Source: Parapusillimonas granuli | Lineage (GTDB): Bacteria; Pseudomonadota; Gammaproteobacteria; Burkholderiales; Burkholderiaceae_B | Length of the DNA: 64,000 bases | Direction: 5' to 3' | Assembly (NCBI RefSeq): GCF_013416525.1 | Contig: NZ_JACCEM010000010.1 | Span: forward strand, 140,508 to 204,507 | Part shown: one piece after another, positions 27,986 to 37,962 of the stretch | Numbering within the stretch: the stretch's first letter is position 1 | How the letters are laid out: the number at the start of each line of letters is the position of its first letter | The notes under the pieces: generated by a model | Databases searched by the model: none | The model's input: the letters and a program-made list of their open reading frames with translations, nothing else | What the model was told of the DNA's origin: nothing | Position numbers and translations under genes: made by a program

Positions 27986-29014
27986 ATGTTCCGATTCAAC
28001 AAACTTGTCACACTCACCAGCGTCGCTGTGACACTGCTCGCGTCGCCCTTGGCTGTCGCGAATAGCCTCAAAGTGGTCTCAACGTTTTCTATCATCAGTG
28101 ATTTCGTCGAGAACGTCGGCGGTGACCGCATCGCTTTGACAACCCTAGTCGGACCCAACAACGATGCACACACGTATGAACCACGGCCTACTGATGTAAC
28201 AGCCGTCAAGAATGCCGACCTGGTACTGGCCAATGGAGCAAATTTTGAAGGGTTTCTGGGACGCCTCGTTCAGGCAAGCGGCAGTACCGCCGAAGTCGTC
28301 GTCGAACTTACTGAGGGCATCCAGCTATTGCGCAACACGCATGATGATGACCATGATCACTCCAACGATCAGCACCATGACGACCACCATCACCATAAAA
28401 ATCATAGGCATGATGACAAGCATGGCGGGCACACAGACCATCACCATGACTCGCATGCGGGCGGCCACAATCACAATCACGGCGAATATGACCCGCATGC
28501 ATGGCAGTCCGTGCCAAACGCTCGAATTTATGTCAACAATATCGCCGAGGCATTTTGCAGCGCTGATCCAGGGGGCTGCCCTAGCTATCGGGAGAATGCA
28601 AAATCGTATGATGCCAAGCTCATTGCGCTGGAAAAAGAGCTTGAGTCCCTGGTCAGCGAAATCCCCTTAGATAAGCGCACGGTCATCACATCTCATGATG
28701 CCTTCGGCTATCTGGCACAGGAGTATGGGTTTCAATTCTTGGCGCCGCAGGGTGCCAGCACCGGCTCGGAAGCATCTGCACAGACCGTTGCAAGGCTGAT
28801 ACAGCAGATCAAGCAGCAGCAAGCGTCCGCCCTGTTCGTGGAGAACATCAGCAACCCTCAATTGATCCAACAAATGGCCAACGAAACGGGCATGAAAGTT
28901 GGTGGAAAACTATACTCCGACGCACTGTCAACAGAAGACGGTGACGCAGCAACCTATATCGACATGATGCGACACAACATCAGCACGATACGGGACACCA
29001 TACTCAATCAATAA
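27986..29014 (+). CDS. znuA: ZnuA-like zinc ABC-transporter substrate-binding protein
   Basis: Periplasmic cluster A-I metal-binding protein, 342 residues. A signal peptide (VAVTLLASPLAVANS) is followed by LKVVSTFSIISDFVENVGG and NDAHTYEPRPTDV with the first metal His. A very His/Asp-rich loop runs at about residues 113-165 (for example HHDDHHHHKNHRHDDKHGG). Then come DPHAWQSVPNA and ITSHDAFGYLAQEYG with further ligands. The loop is typical of zinc-specific ZnuA. No permease or ATPase genes are near, so it must share the host ABC transporter or act as a zinc scavenger. It reads away from the Zur boxes. Confidence 0.92.
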   Translation: MFRFNKLVTLTSVAVTLLASPLAVANSLKVVSTFSIISDFVENVGGDRIALTTLVGPNNDAHTYEPRPTDVTAVKNADLVLANGANFEGFLGRLVQASGSTAEVVVELTEGIQLLRNTHDDDHDHSNDQHHDDHHHHKNHRHDDKHGGHTDHHHDSHAGGHNHNHGEYDPHAWQSVPNARIYVNNIAEAFCSADPGGCPSYRENAKSYDAKLIALEKELESLVSEIPLDKRTVITSHDAFGYLAQEYGFQFLAPQGASTGSEASAQTVARLIQQIKQQQASALFVENISNPQLIQQMANETGMKVGGKLYSDALSTEDGDAATYIDMMRHNISTIRDTILNQ

Positions 29015-29051
29015 AGAGTGTTATCAACACACCCTGTAGGGACGTAAGATT

Positions 29052-29255
29052 TTGCACGCATTAACCCATTGCATAGAACGGCGAGATAAAGCTAGCTGGG
29101 AACAGCGACAACTCGTTTCCCTCAGGGCTGTGTTTAGCGACCGCATTCAAGAACTGCTGACCGCGTCACCGCAACACTACAATGTCACATCCTTTTGCCT
29201 GCCGAACGTCCATGTTGCGCGTCCCGCTTTGATTGAGACCGACATGGATTCGCCC
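29052..29255 (+). pseudogene. 5' fragment of an unrecognised gene, cut at the traG' junction
   Basis: A reading frame begins with TTG at 29052, 37 bases after znuA, and reads HALTHCIERRDKASWEQRQL and ASPQHYNVTSFCLPNVHVAR before it runs into DNA homologous to traG at about 29255. The part before the junction looks like coding sequence of good composition. I do not recognise the family. It was probably the next gene of the znuA operon, cut by the recombination that joined the island to ICE DNA. Start codon and reality are uncertain. Confidence 0.4.
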
Positions 29256-29418
29256 AAGGGTGATAGACCGGCGTACCGAAGAAATCGAACCAGGGCGTGC
29301 CAAGGCGTACTTGATAACCCAAGGCGGCGGCTGTCCATTGTGTAGCGCTCCACACACCGGCGATCACGATGCCAAATACCACGGCGATCTGCCCGAACAG
29401 CACGTTCGTCCCTTGCAT
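29256..29418 (-). pseudogene. traG: traG' remnant: first ~54 codons of a second traG
   Basis: The frame from ATG 29418 reads MQGTNVLFGQIAVVFGIVIA, then ATQWTAAALGYQVRLGTPWF and ends in the traG-like VYHPW. It matches the N-terminus of the intact traG at 3274-5289, with several substitutions. Homology stops abruptly at about 29255. The rest of the gene is absent, so this is a breakpoint between a second ICE and the zinc island. Confidence 0.88.
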
Positions 29419-29507
29419 TGCCTGGTCTCCGATACTCCTGCGCAACATTGCGCTGAAGGCGACACAACAATGTGCCGCAATCACGAGGATCGGTGCCGGG
29501 TCAGTGC

Positions 29508-29520
29508 CGGTCAAAGACCG
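29508..29520. promoter_or_regulatory. Second copy of the CGGTCAAAGACCG palindrome
   Basis: Identical to the 13-mer at 5381-5393 and at the same distance (about 90 bp) upstream of the traG' start. Its retention in a diverged duplicate supports a binding-site role. Confidence 0.45.
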
Positions 29521-29579
29521 TTATCGGGACAAAGATCGAGAAAAAGGCATGAATGCGCGCAGCGGCGAAAGGAGGAAAA

Positions 29580-29608
29580 ACGCCGCAAGCGAAGGCGCGT
29601 TGCGGCGT
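29580..29608. terminator. Second copy of the traG-upstream hairpin
   Basis: ACGCCGCA and TGCGGCGT form the same 8-bp stem around 13 bases as at 5453-5481, with a different loop. Located between the racemase and traG'. The stem is conserved while the loop varies, as for a selected RNA structure. Confidence 0.4.
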
Positions 29609-29652
29609 GTTTGGCAAAATCTATAGTGTCACACTCAATAAATAGTCAGAGT

Positions 29653-30369
29653 TTACGCAACTCCAGCATTCGCACGAGCATTGCACATCCAATCCGCCGC
29701 ATGAAGCGCGTGAAGATGCGTAGTGTCAAATATGGGGATGTCAATATGATGCGGCTCCACCAGCAATGAAATTTCGGTACACCCAAGAATGACAGCCTCT
29801 GCGCCGTTATCAATCAGTCGCGCAATGACATTCAAATAGGCATGGCGCGATTCATCCAGAACTCTGCCAAGACAAAGCTCTTCGTAAATTATTCGATGCA
29901 CGACCTGCCGATCATCTTCCTCAGGAATTAAAACTCGAAGCCCGTACTGTTGTTCAAGACGCGCACGATAAAAATCCTGCTCCATCGTGAAGCGAGTCCC
30001 CAGCAGTCCCACAGTGAAAAATCCAGCAGCCTTGATGGCTTCCGCCGTCGGATCGGCAATGTGCAAGAGCGGAATGCTTACCGCCGCCTCAATTTGAGGG
30101 AAAACTTTGTGCATGGTGTTAGTACATAGCACCAATCCATCTGCGCCAGCAGTCTGGAGAATTCTTGCCGCATTGGCCAATATGCCTCCCGCTTGCTCCC
30201 ATTTCCCCGCATGCTGCAACTGTTCGATCTCTTGAAAATCGACGCTATAGAGAATGATTTTGGCCGAATGCAATCCTCCCAGCCTTTGTTTAATTGACTC
30301 ATTAATGTGCCGGTAATACGGAATTGTTGACTCCCAGCTCATTCCCCCGATTAAACCAATTGTCCTCAT
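29653..30369 (-). CDS. Aspartate/glutamate racemase family protein
   Basis: PLP-independent amino acid racemase of the Asp/Glu/hydantoin superfamily, 238 residues. It begins MRTIGLIGGMSWESTIPYYR and carries the two catalytic cysteines in LVLCTNTMHK and ILGCTEISLL. ATG 30369 with GGGAG five bases upstream is chosen over GTG 30375. The gene sits between the decayed traG' and eexN' and is visibly AT-richer than the ICE genes around it, so it is probably an insertion. The substrate may be aspartate, as for YgeA-type broad racemases; this cannot be fixed from sequence. Confidence 0.88.
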   Translation of the reverse strand: MRTIGLIGGMSWESTIPYYRHINESIKQRLGGLHSAKIILYSVDFQEIEQLQHAGKWEQAGGILANAARILQTAGADGLVLCTNTMHKVFPQIEAAVSIPLLHIADPTAEAIKAAGFFTVGLLGTRFTMEQDFYRARLEQQYGLRVLIPEEDDRQVVHRIIYEELCLGRVLDESRHAYLNVIARLIDNGAEAVILGCTEISLLVEPHHIDIPIFDTTHLHALHAADWMCNARANAGVA

Positions 30370-30416
30370 GCTCACTCCCTTTTTATGAGTGAACTATATA
30401 TCTGAAAAATTCTAGG

Positions 30417-30669
30417 TCAGAATTCTGGCGACTTCTGCGGCGTGTAGGGAACGTTTCCATCCCCATAGAACCGCTTGCGTGTCGCCTCGGACACTCGATT
30501 GCACAGCGCATCACCCAGCTTGGCACGATCCAGCTTGCACTGCTGCCGTAACTCCTTCAACCGCACGGGGTCGGCTGCCAGTCACTCTACCGTTTCGATG
30601 GCGGCAGGTTCGGACAGGCCGCAAGCCCGCCAGCACAGCAACAAACAACAACGGCATGACCTTGTTCAT
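30417..30669 (-). pseudogene. eexN: eexN' remnant: frameshifted entry exclusion lipoprotein
   Basis: Homologue of eexN at 5524-5793. The reading frame starts MNKVMPLLFVAVLAG, but an extra base at the lipobox cysteine breaks it. In the restored frame a TGA stop interrupts before LAADP. The end (FYGDGNVPYTP) is still clear. The gene is dead in two places while its neighbour traR' is intact. Confidence 0.85.
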
Positions 30670-31610
30670 AGCTCGATTTCCTCCGAGGCATCAGGTTTTG
30701 GCGTAGCGGAAGGCGTGCTTTCTCGCGCCAGCTCAATGGAACTCACCCGCTCGATAAAACGGGATAGTGTTTGAGAAGGTTCAGCATTCAGGCACAGCAA
30801 ATAGGTTGTGTGAGCTGGCGAACGCCCAGCGAGGGGCCGCGCTACAACACCAGGCTCACGGCTGGCGATGATTTGCGAAGCACCCGCCAGCCCCAGCGCA
30901 AAGCCCGCCGACACCAGCGCCATCATCAAGTCCAAAGAAGCAACCTGTTCAGCCACCAGCGGCTCCGCATCCACCGCGCGTAAAACACGGGCGATCTGAC
31001 GCGCATGACCTTCGCATACGACCGGGTCACACATCACCAACGGATAGCGCAGCACTTCGTCCAGAGGTATGCGCTTGTGGCTCAGGATAGGGTGCCGTTC
31101 AGGCACCGCGATCATCAGTGGGTCGGACCAAACGGGTTCAGCGAGGATGCCATCACCAACTTCGTCAGACTGCGCAAAGCCCACGTCGTACAGATCATCA
31201 TTCAGCCCCTTGATCTGCTGCGACAGGGGCACCTCGAACAAACGAATATCAACCTCCGGTTCGTCTAGGCGGCACTGCGCCAACAAGGCGGGCAAGCGCG
31301 ACGGTGTAATACCATCAGACAGGGCAATGCGTAACTGACCATGAAAGCCATTGGCCGCAGCCCTTACGCTGTCGCGCGTTTGCTCAAGTGCCGCGAAAAC
31401 CCGGGGCACATGCTCAAGAAACAGCTTGCCCGCACGGGTCAATCGGGTACTGCGTGTTGTACGTGCAAACAGCGACACACCCAGTTCCGCCTCCAACTCT
31501 CTGATGGCTCGCGACAGCGGCGACTGCTCAATATGCAACTTCTCCGCTGCGCGGGCGAAGTGGAGTTCTTCGGCCACGGCCAGGAAGCAACGCAGATGCC
31601 GCAGTTCCAT
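30666..31610 (-). CDS. Second TraR-like LysR regulator
   Basis: LysR-family regulator of 314 residues, intact. The N-terminus (MELRHLRCFLAVAEELHFAR) is almost the same as that of TraR at 5793-6725, but the effector domain has many changes (for example LFEVPLSQQIKGLNDDLYDV against MFEMPFSDQFRGLHDDLYDV). It overlaps eexN' by four bases and follows glyA by 17 bases on the same strand, so read-through from the PLP operon is possible. Two related TraR proteins might cross-regulate both traG promoters. Confidence 0.85.
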   Translation of the reverse strand: MELRHLRCFLAVAEELHFARAAEKLHIEQSPLSRAIRELEAELGVSLFARTTRSTRLTRAGKLFLEHVPRVFAALEQTRDSVRAAANGFHGQLRIALSDGITPSRLPALLAQCRLDEPEVDIRLFEVPLSQQIKGLNDDLYDVGFAQSDEVGDGILAEPVWSDPLMIAVPERHPILSHKRIPLDEVLRYPLVMCDPVVCEGHARQIARVLRAVDAEPLVAEQVASLDLMMALVSAGFALGLAGASQIIASREPGVVARPLAGRSPAHTTYLLCLNAEPSQTLSRFIERVSSIELARESTPSATPKPDASEEIEL

Positions 31611-31627
31611 GGGTCAGGCGTCCGCTA

Positions 31628-32896
31628 TCAGTAGACGGGATGACGGCGGCACAAGTCCACCACGTGTTCCCGCACCTGATCACGAACCGCCGTCAACGCA
31701 CTGCCACCGGCTTCTACCCCATCCAACACGTCGCACAGCCAGCCGGCCAGTTGTTCGCACTCGGCCACGCCGAAGCCACGCGTGGTCACAGCCGGTGTGC
31801 CGATGCGCAGCCCCGAGGTCACGAAGGGCGAGCGCGGGTCGTTGGGCACCGAGTTCTTATTCGCCGTGATGTAAGCGTCGCTCAGGGCCGCGTCCGCGTC
31901 CTTGCCAGTGTAGGGCTTGGTGGATAGGTCGATCAGCATCAGGTGGTTGTCGGTGCCGCCGGACACGATCCTGTAGCCACGCTGCTGTAGCACTGAAGCC
32001 ATCGCGCGAGCGTTGGTCACCACCCGGCGCTGGTAGGTCTTGAACTCAGGTGCCAGGGCTTCCTTGAAGGCCACCGCCTTGGCGGCGATGACGTGCATCA
32101 GCGGGCCGCCCTGGATGCCGGGAAACACGGCAGAATTAAGCTTCTTGTAGAAGTCCTCGCCCTGCCCCTTGGCTAGGATGATGCCACCGCGCGGACCGCG
32201 CAAGGTTTTGTGGGTGGTACTGGTCACCACATGGGCGTGAGGCAGCGGGTCCGGGTATTCGCTCGCTGCCACCAAGCCGGCGACGTGGGCCATGTCCACC
32301 CAAAAAATGGCGCCCACTTTGTCGGCAATGGAGCGCATGCGCGCCCAGTCCTTGTGGCGCGAATAGGCCGAGAAGCCGCCGATCAGCATCTTGGGCCGAG
32401 TTTCCAGCGCGATACGTTCCATCTCGTCGTAGTCGATCAGCCCCGTCTCAGGGTCCAGGCCATAGGGCACGATCTTGTAGTGCCGTCCCGAGAAATTGGA
32501 TGGATTTCCATGGGTCAGGTGGCCGCCCTGGGCTAAGTTCATGCCCATCACGGTGTCACCGGGGTTTATCAGCGCCAGAAAAACCGCCGCATTGGCCTGA
32601 GCACCGGCATGGGGCTGGACGTTGGCGTAGTCGCAGTCGAACAGCGCCTTGACCCGTTCAATGGCCAGGCGCTCGGCCACGTCCACATGCTCGCAGCCGC
32701 TGTAGTAGCGCTTGCCGGGGTAGCCCTCGGCGTACTTGTTGGTGAACACCGAGTTCTGAATGGCCATCACCAGCGGGCTGGCGTAGTTCTCGGAAGCGAT
32801 CAGTTCGACGTGATCTTCCTGACGGCGTTCTTCGCGCAGGACGGCTTCGGCCAACTCGGGGTCAAAATCAGCGAGAGTTAGGTATGTGTCATACAT
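31628..32896 (-). CDS. glyA: GlyA paralogue, serine hydroxymethyltransferase
   Basis: PLP enzyme that converts serine and tetrahydrofolate to glycine and methylene-THF. At 422 residues it is full length. Visible signatures are [31 protein letters not shown], the PLP-lysine motif [16 protein letters not shown] and [19 protein letters not shown]. It is the last gene of the leftward PLP operon, 10 bases after trpA. The sequence is intact and apparently functional, so it would duplicate a housekeeping enzyme. Confidence 0.95.
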   Translation of the reverse strand: MYDTYLTLADFDPELAEAVLREERRQEDHVELIASENYASPLVMAIQNSVFTNKYAEGYPGKRYYSGCEHVDVAERLAIERVKALFDCDYANVQPHAGAQANAAVFLALINPGDTVMGMNLAQGGHLTHGNPSNFSGRHYKIVPYGLDPETGLIDYDEMERIALETRPKMLIGGFSAYSRHKDWARMRSIADKVGAIFWVDMAHVAGLVAASEYPDPLPHAHVVTSTTHKTLRGPRGGIILAKGQGEDFYKKLNSAVFPGIQGGPLMHVIAAKAVAFKEALAPEFKTYQRRVVTNARAMASVLQQRGYRIVSGGTDNHLMLIDLSTKPYTGKDADAALSDAYITANKNSVPNDPRSPFVTSGLRIGTPAVTTRGFGVAECEQLAGWLCDVLDGVEAGGSALTAVRDQVREHVVDLCRRHPVY

Positions 32897-32906
32897 GGTA
32901 TTCGTC

Positions 32907-33764
32907 CTATGTTTTGGAATGTTTAGGTTTGAAGGCGTGATCCGGCTCGGGCACGTCTAAGTCCAGTTGCCGACGCACATCGCGGATCAGGTCGCTGGCC
33001 GCCGCCAGCGCCTCGGCAGCCGGCTTATTGGCCAAACTTTCGATGAGCCAGGAGCCGATCACGACAGCATCGGCCACCTGGGCGACCTCTCTGGCCGTGC
33101 AGGCGTCGCGGATACCGAACCCGACGCCGACGGGAATGCGCACATGGCGGCGAACGCGCGCCAGCGTGTCACGCACCTGGGTCATGTCCAACGTCTTGGC
33201 GCCGGTGACGCCTTTAATGGAAACGCAATAGACGTAGCCGCTGGCGTGAATTGCGACCTGCCGGATACGCCGCTTGGTGGAGGTCGGGGCCAACAGAAAA
33301 ATCATGTCAATGCCGTGACGGCGCAATTGCACCGCGAGGTCGCCGGAGACTTCCGGCGGGTAGTCAACCACCAGCACGCCATCTACACCCGCGCTGGCTG
33401 CGTCCACAGCGAAGGCTCCCGGCTGGCGCAGCAGGTCGTAGCGTTCGATGGGGTTGGCATAGCCCATCAGCACCACCGGCGTGTCGGTGTCCGACTCGCG
33501 AAAGCGTCGCACCTGATCGAATACCTGCGGCAGGCCGATGCCCTGACGCAGGGCGTACTCACTGGCGGCCTGAATGGTCGGACCATCAGCCGAGGGATCA
33601 GAGAACGGCACGCCCAGCTCAATGATGTCGGCACCGGCTTCGACCAGTACATGCATCAGCGCCGGGGTGATGTCCACGCTGGGGTAGCCAGCGGTGGCAT
33701 AGGGGATCAGCGCTTTGCGCCCCTGCCGCCGCAGACGCTGGAAGGTCGTATCAAGTCGGCTCAT
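32907..33764 (-). CDS. trpA: TrpA, tryptophan synthase alpha chain
   Basis: Splits indole-3-glycerol phosphate to indole and glyceraldehyde-3-phosphate, passing indole to TrpB. The 285-residue TIM barrel has the catalytic acids in [18 protein letters not shown] and later motifs [22 protein letters not shown] and [15 protein letters not shown]. It overlaps trpB by four bases. TrpA itself needs no PLP; it is here as the partner of TrpB. Confidence 0.95.
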   Translation of the reverse strand: MSRLDTTFQRLRRQGRKALIPYATAGYPSVDITPALMHVLVEAGADIIELGVPFSDPSADGPTIQAASEYALRQGIGLPQVFDQVRRFRESDTDTPVVLMGYANPIERYDLLRQPGAFAVDAASAGVDGVLVVDYPPEVSGDLAVQLRRHGIDMIFLLAPTSTKRRIRQVAIHASGYVYCVSIKGVTGAKTLDMTQVRDTLARVRRHVRIPVGVGFGIRDACTAREVAQVADAVVIGSWLIESLANKPAAEALAAASDLIRDVRRQLDLDVPEPDHAFKPKHSKT

Positions 33765-34996
33765 GACTGACCTCCCATGGCGTTCGTCCGAGCCATTACC
33801 GTTTCCATATCCTTGTCACCCCGGCCGGACAGGTTGACCAGAATGGTTTGATCCTGGGGCAGCGTAGCCGCCAGCTTGACCGCATGGGCCACGGCGTGGC
33901 TGGCCTCCAGCGCGGGAATGATGCCTTCCACACGGCTCAGCAGATGAAAGGCGTGCAATGCCTCGTCGTCGGTGGCGCCAACATACTCGGCGCGACCGAT
34001 TTCATGCAGCCAGGCATGTTCCGGCCCGACACCTGGGTAGTCCAGACCGGCGCTAATGCTGTGGGTTTCCCGCACTTGGCCGTTGTCGTCCTGAAGGATG
34101 AGCGAGCGGTTGCCGTGCAGCACGCCGGGACTGCCACACTGGATCGACGCGGCATGTCGGTCAGTATCCAGCCCCAACCCCGCCGCCTCGACACCGATCA
34201 GGCGCACCGCCTCATGTTCGATGTACGGGTGGAAAATGCCAATAGCGTTACTACCGCCACCGACGCAGGCGATTACCGCATCGGGATGTTGTTTCGCCAT
34301 GCCAAGGCGCTTGAACAGCGCCGGGATCTGGAGTATGCACTCCTTACCAATCACGGTATGAAATTCCCGCACCATTGTCGGGTAGGGGTGCATGCCGGCT
34401 ACCGAGCCAATCAGGTAGAAGGTGTGATCGACATTCGTAACCCAATCGCGGATCGCGTCGTTCATGGCGTCCTTCAGTGTGCGCGAGCCGGAAGTCACCG
34501 GCACCACCGTCGCGCCCAGCAGCACCATGCGCTGGACGTTGGGGCGCTGTCGCTCGATGTCCTCGCTGCCCATATAGACCACGCATTCCAGGCCGTAACG
34601 GGCGCAGATCGTCGCGGTGGCAACACCGTGCTGACCCGCGCCGGTCTCGGCGATGATGCGTCGCTTACCCATGCGCCGCGCCAGCATCGCCTGACCGATT
34701 ACGTTATTGATCTTGTGAGCACCGGTGTGATTGAGGTCTTCGCGCTTGAGAAAAATGCGCGCGCCGCCCGTTTCCTCGCTGAGGCGTCGGGCGTAGTAAA
34801 CCGGCGAGGGACGGCCGACGTAATCAGCCAGCTCCTCCTCGAATTCGGCAATGAAGGCGGGTTCAGCACGGTAACGCTGATAGGCCGTGTGCAATGCTTC
34901 GACCGCCTGTGCCAGAGTCTCGCTAATGAAACTTCCGCCGAAATAACCAAAGAAGCCTTCAGCATCAGGTTGGTCGTATTTCAGTGTCTGCGTCAT
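33761..34996 (-). CDS. trpB: TrpB, tryptophan synthase beta chain
   Basis: PLP enzyme condensing indole and serine to tryptophan, 411 residues. It starts [20 protein letters not shown] and contains [16 protein letters not shown] with the PLP lysine, [13 protein letters not shown], the phosphate loop [12 protein letters not shown] and [12 protein letters not shown] near the end. The start ATG 34996 overlaps the stop of argD (ATGA). All catalytic motifs are intact. Confidence 0.96.
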   Translation of the reverse strand: MTQTLKYDQPDAEGFFGYFGGSFISETLAQAVEALHTAYQRYRAEPAFIAEFEEELADYVGRPSPVYYARRLSEETGGARIFLKREDLNHTGAHKINNVIGQAMLARRMGKRRIIAETGAGQHGVATATICARYGLECVVYMGSEDIERQRPNVQRMVLLGATVVPVTSGSRTLKDAMNDAIRDWVTNVDHTFYLIGSVAGMHPYPTMVREFHTVIGKECILQIPALFKRLGMAKQHPDAVIACVGGGSNAIGIFHPYIEHEAVRLIGVEAAGLGLDTDRHAASIQCGSPGVLHGNRSLILQDDNGQVRETHSISAGLDYPGVGPEHAWLHEIGRAEYVGATDDEALHAFHLLSRVEGIIPALEASHAVAHAVKLAATLPQDQTILVNLSGRGDKDMETVMARTNAMGGQS

Positions 34997-36225
34997 AGCA
35001 CTGGCTCCTGCCGCGTAACTTCGGTCGCCGTTGCTGCGCCATCCAAGACGATCGGTGACAGCAGCCGGGCAACGCGGACTACGATGTCGTCGATCTGCGC
35101 TTCGCCGCAGACCAGAGGCGGCAACAGCCGGATGGTAGTGTCGCGGGTCACGGTGATGAGCAGGCGCTGCTCGGCCAGGGCGCGCCCGACTAATTCCTTG
35201 CAGTGTCTGTCCAGCTCGATCCCCGCCATCAAACCCTGCCCTCGGATGGCGGTGACGTTCGGGTGATCGCCCAGCGCGTTCTGTAACCCCACGAGCAAAC
35301 GGGCGCCCAACACGGCGGCCCGCTCCGGCAGCCGGTCGCGCGCCATGATGTCGAGCACGGTGCAAGCCACCCGGCAGGCCAGCGGATTGCCACCGAAGGT
35401 CGAGCCATGCTGGCCGGGCGAGAACAGGTCGGCCGCCACGCCACGCGCCAAGCATGCGCCGATGGGAAAGCCATTGCCCAGCGCCTTCGCCAGGGTCATT
35501 ACGTCCGGAGTGATACCGGCGTGCTGATGTCCGAACCAGGCACCGGTGCGGCCCATGCCCGCCTGAATCTCGTCGAGCATCAGCAGCCAGCCGTGCTGAT
35601 CGCAAAGCGCACGCAATTCGCGCAGGTAGTCGGCGCTGGCAACCCGAATACCGCCTTCACCCTGTACCGGCTCGATCAGTACAGCCACGATATCGGACTC
35701 TTGCGCGGCTACCCTGCGCACCGCCTCGATGTCGTTGTAGGGCACCCGCAGGAAACCGGGCAGCAGCGGCTCGAAGCCTTGTTGCTTAGCGGGATTGCCG
35801 GTGGCAGAAAGCGTCGCGATGGTGCGGCCATGAAAGCCATTCTCCATCACGAGAATCATTGGCTGTGCTACCTGCTTGCGGTGAGCGTGCAGTCTTGCCA
35901 GCTTGAGGGCGGCTTCGTTGGCCTCGGCGCCCGAATTGCAGAAAAAAGCCCTTTTCATACCTGTCAACGCACACAGACTTTCGCCCAGCCGTTCCTGCCA
36001 GTCGATACGAAAGACGTTGGAGGTATGCAGCAGCATCCCAGCCTGCTCGGCGATGACGGCGGCGATCTCGGGATGAGCATGGCCCAGGCTAGTGACCGCG
36101 ACACCAGCGATGGCATCTAGGTATTCCACGCCCTGTTCATCCCACAAGAGTGCGCCACTGCCGCGAACGAATGAAACGGGTTGACGGGCATAGGCCCGCA
36201 TCAGGTGGGAAGTGGCAGGCTTCAT
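34993..36225 (-). CDS. argD: ArgD-like acetylornithine aminotransferase
   Basis: Class III PLP aminotransferase of 410 residues, closest in pattern to acetylornithine/succinyldiaminopimelate transaminases. Visible are [54 protein letters not shown] and the PLP-lysine segment [16 protein letters not shown], then [13 protein letters not shown]. It overlaps trpB and pdxY by four bases each. ArgD also can serve lysine and meso-diaminopimelate synthesis. Ornithine or 4-aminobutyrate as substrate is possible but less likely. Confidence 0.9.
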   Translation of the reverse strand: MKPATSHLMRAYARQPVSFVRGSGALLWDEQGVEYLDAIAGVAVTSLGHAHPEIAAVIAEQAGMLLHTSNVFRIDWQERLGESLCALTGMKRAFFCNSGAEANEAALKLARLHAHRKQVAQPMILVMENGFHGRTIATLSATGNPAKQQGFEPLLPGFLRVPYNDIEAVRRVAAQESDIVAVLIEPVQGEGGIRVASADYLRELRALCDQHGWLLMLDEIQAGMGRTGAWFGHQHAGITPDVMTLAKALGNGFPIGACLARGVAADLFSPGQHGSTFGGNPLACRVACTVLDIMARDRLPERAAVLGARLLVGLQNALGDHPNVTAIRGQGLMAGIELDRHCKELVGRALAEQRLLITVTRDTTIRLLPPLVCGEAQIDDIVVRVARLLSPIVLDGAATATEVTRQEPVL

Positions 36226-37157
36226 GGAAAAATCCTCAAATCTGATTCGGCATGTGAACTGGCGGACGCGAATATAAATTCGCGCACGTATATTGCGTCG
36301 TTGTCATAGCTGTTCGCCCCCGAGGGCAGCAACAGCTCGGCGCATTGCGCCTGTTCTGTATGACGCAACGCATGCACGACTTGGCGGCACGCTTGGGCGA
36401 CGGCTTCTGGCAGGCCAACCCCGTTGACCCAGTGTCCGGTCAAGGTGGCGCAGAACAGATCGCCCGTGCCCTTGGGCGTGGCGTGAATGCGCGGATGCGT
36501 AATGACCTCGGCTTGCTTACGAGTGACAAGCACCACCTGCATCTCATCCTGCGCCCAGGTATCGGGCACGGCACTGGTCACCGCGACCCATTGGATGCGC
36601 CCCGTCAGTAAGGTGCGGGCGGCGGTGACGACGCTTTCGACATCGTTCACCGCCAATCCGGTCAGGTGTGCCAGCTCAAAGCCGTTCGGTGTCAATCCAT
36701 CGGCCAGTGGCAACAGGTCTCGGCGGTAGACATCGACCAGATTAGGATCGACATAGATACCGTGGTCGAGATCGCCCATCACCGGGTCGATCACGATGCG
36801 CAGGTCTGCACGTTCTTTCAGCAGAGCCCGCGCCCAACGGGCCAAGGCTTGGGCCTGCGCGAGGTTGCCGAGATAGCCAACCAGGATGACGCGAAGCGCA
36901 TGCAGCGCTCCGCGCGCCAAAAGATCCCGCAAATAGCCATCGAACCATTCGATGGGCAACGCGCCGCCGTGCAACGTCGGGTAGTGCGGCGTGTTGCTGA
37001 ACACGACTGTGGGCACAGCGGCCACTGACAACCCCAACCTCTCTAGGGTCGGGACCGCGACATTGTTTCCCACCCGCCCATAGACCACTTGCGACTGCAC
37101 CGAGACCACTTCCAGCCGCAGCGGACGCAGTGCCGATAAAGAGGCTTCTTCAGTCAT
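36222..37157 (-). CDS. pdxY: PdxY-type pyridoxal kinase
   Basis: Ribokinase-fold kinase that phosphorylates pyridoxal (and relatives) to PLP in vitamin B6 salvage, 311 residues. It contains [18 protein letters not shown], the substrate loop [31 protein letters not shown] and the anion-hole motif [22 protein letters not shown] 37157 lies within the last codons of yggS (8-base overlap) and the stop overlaps argD. It supplies the cofactor for the enzymes encoded downstream. Confidence 0.93.
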   Translation of the reverse strand: MTEEASLSALRPLRLEVVSVQSQVVYGRVGNNVAVPTLERLGLSVAAVPTVVFSNTPHYPTLHGGALPIEWFDGYLRDLLARGALHALRVILVGYLGNLAQAQALARWARALLKERADLRIVIDPVMGDLDHGIYVDPNLVDVYRRDLLPLADGLTPNGFELAHLTGLAVNDVESVVTAARTLLTGRIQWVAVTSAVPDTWAQDEMQVVLVTRKQAEVITHPRIHATPKGTGDLFCATLTGHWVNGVGLPEAVAQACRQVVHALRHTEQAQCAELLLPSGANSYDNDAIYVREFIFASASSHAESDLRIFP

Positions 37158-37962
37158 GGCTGTTCCCTGGTGCCTCACTCGGCCAATAGTGGCTGTCCGG
37201 CAAAGCGCGGGCGCCGAAAATAGCCTGTCCGACGCGCACCACGGTGGCACCTTCCTCGATGGCGATCTCGAAATCGCCAGACATGCCCATCGACAACTCT
37301 TCCAGTCCAATACCGACGGGCGCACTCTGTCGCAGCCGATCACGCAAGGTACGCAGCAACACGAAGCACTGGCGCACCCGCTCGACCTCGCCGGAGAACA
37401 GCGCAAGCGTCATCAGACCGCGCACGCGCAGCGCCGAGAACGACGGCAGTGCTTGGATAAAATCTGGCACGCCCTCGGGAGCCAGGCCGTATTTGCTTGC
37501 CTCGCCAGAGGTGTTGACCTGCACGAACACTTCCAGCGAACGTCCTTCGACTTGCAGGCGACGATCCAGCGCCTCGGCCACACGCAAGCTGTCCAGCGCC
37601 TGGAACTCAGCGGCGAAACGCGCCACGAGTTTGGCCTTGTTGGTTTGCAGGTGGCCGATGACCGACCATTGCAGGTCGGTCAAGTCCTGCATGGACTCCC
37701 ACTTGCGATAGGCTTCCTGCACCTTATTCTCGCCCAGCATCCGGCAGCCCGCCGCATGAGCCATGCGCAGACTGGTCTCGGGCTTGGTTTTGCTGACGGG
37801 CAACAAGCGCACCGCTGCCGGATCACGGCCAGCACGATGGCAGGCCGCCTCGATACGCGCTTGCACTTCCAACAGATTCCGCCGGAAGTCTTCAACAGTA
37901 ACGGCTTCTGGATACCGACCGTGTTGGTCGTGATGAGTCTGTGTGTCGGAAGGTACTGGCAT
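37150..37962 (-). CDS. yggS: YggS/PipY-type PLP homeostasis protein
   Basis: PLP-binding, non-catalytic COG0325 protein that buffers PLP and keeps B6 vitamers and amino acid pools balanced. The 270 residues have the PLP-lysine motif [64 protein letters not shown] and [10 protein letters not shown]. The N-terminal 20 residues are an extension. Adjacent genes benE and pdxY overlap or abut it, which ties B6 uptake, kinase and buffering into one operon. Confidence 0.94.
   Translation of the reverse strand: MPVPSDTQTHHDQHGRYPEAVTVEDFRRNLLEVQARIEAACHRAGRDPAAVRLLPVSKTKPETSLRMAHAAGCRMLGENKVQEAYRKWESMQDLTDLQWSVIGHLQTNKAKLVARFAAEFQALDSLRVAEALDRRLQVEGRSLEVFVQVNTSGEASKYGLAPEGVPDFIQALPSFSALRVRGLMTLALFSGEVERVRQCFVLLRTLRDRLRQSAPVGIGLEELSMGMSGDFEIAIEEGATVVRVGQAIFGARALPDSHYWPSEAPGNSHD

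Noticed and set aside
33761..35605. Extended 614-codon reading of trpB
   Set aside because: The first 200 codons are antiparallel-frame argD; TrpB homology and the ATGA overlap fix the start at 34996.
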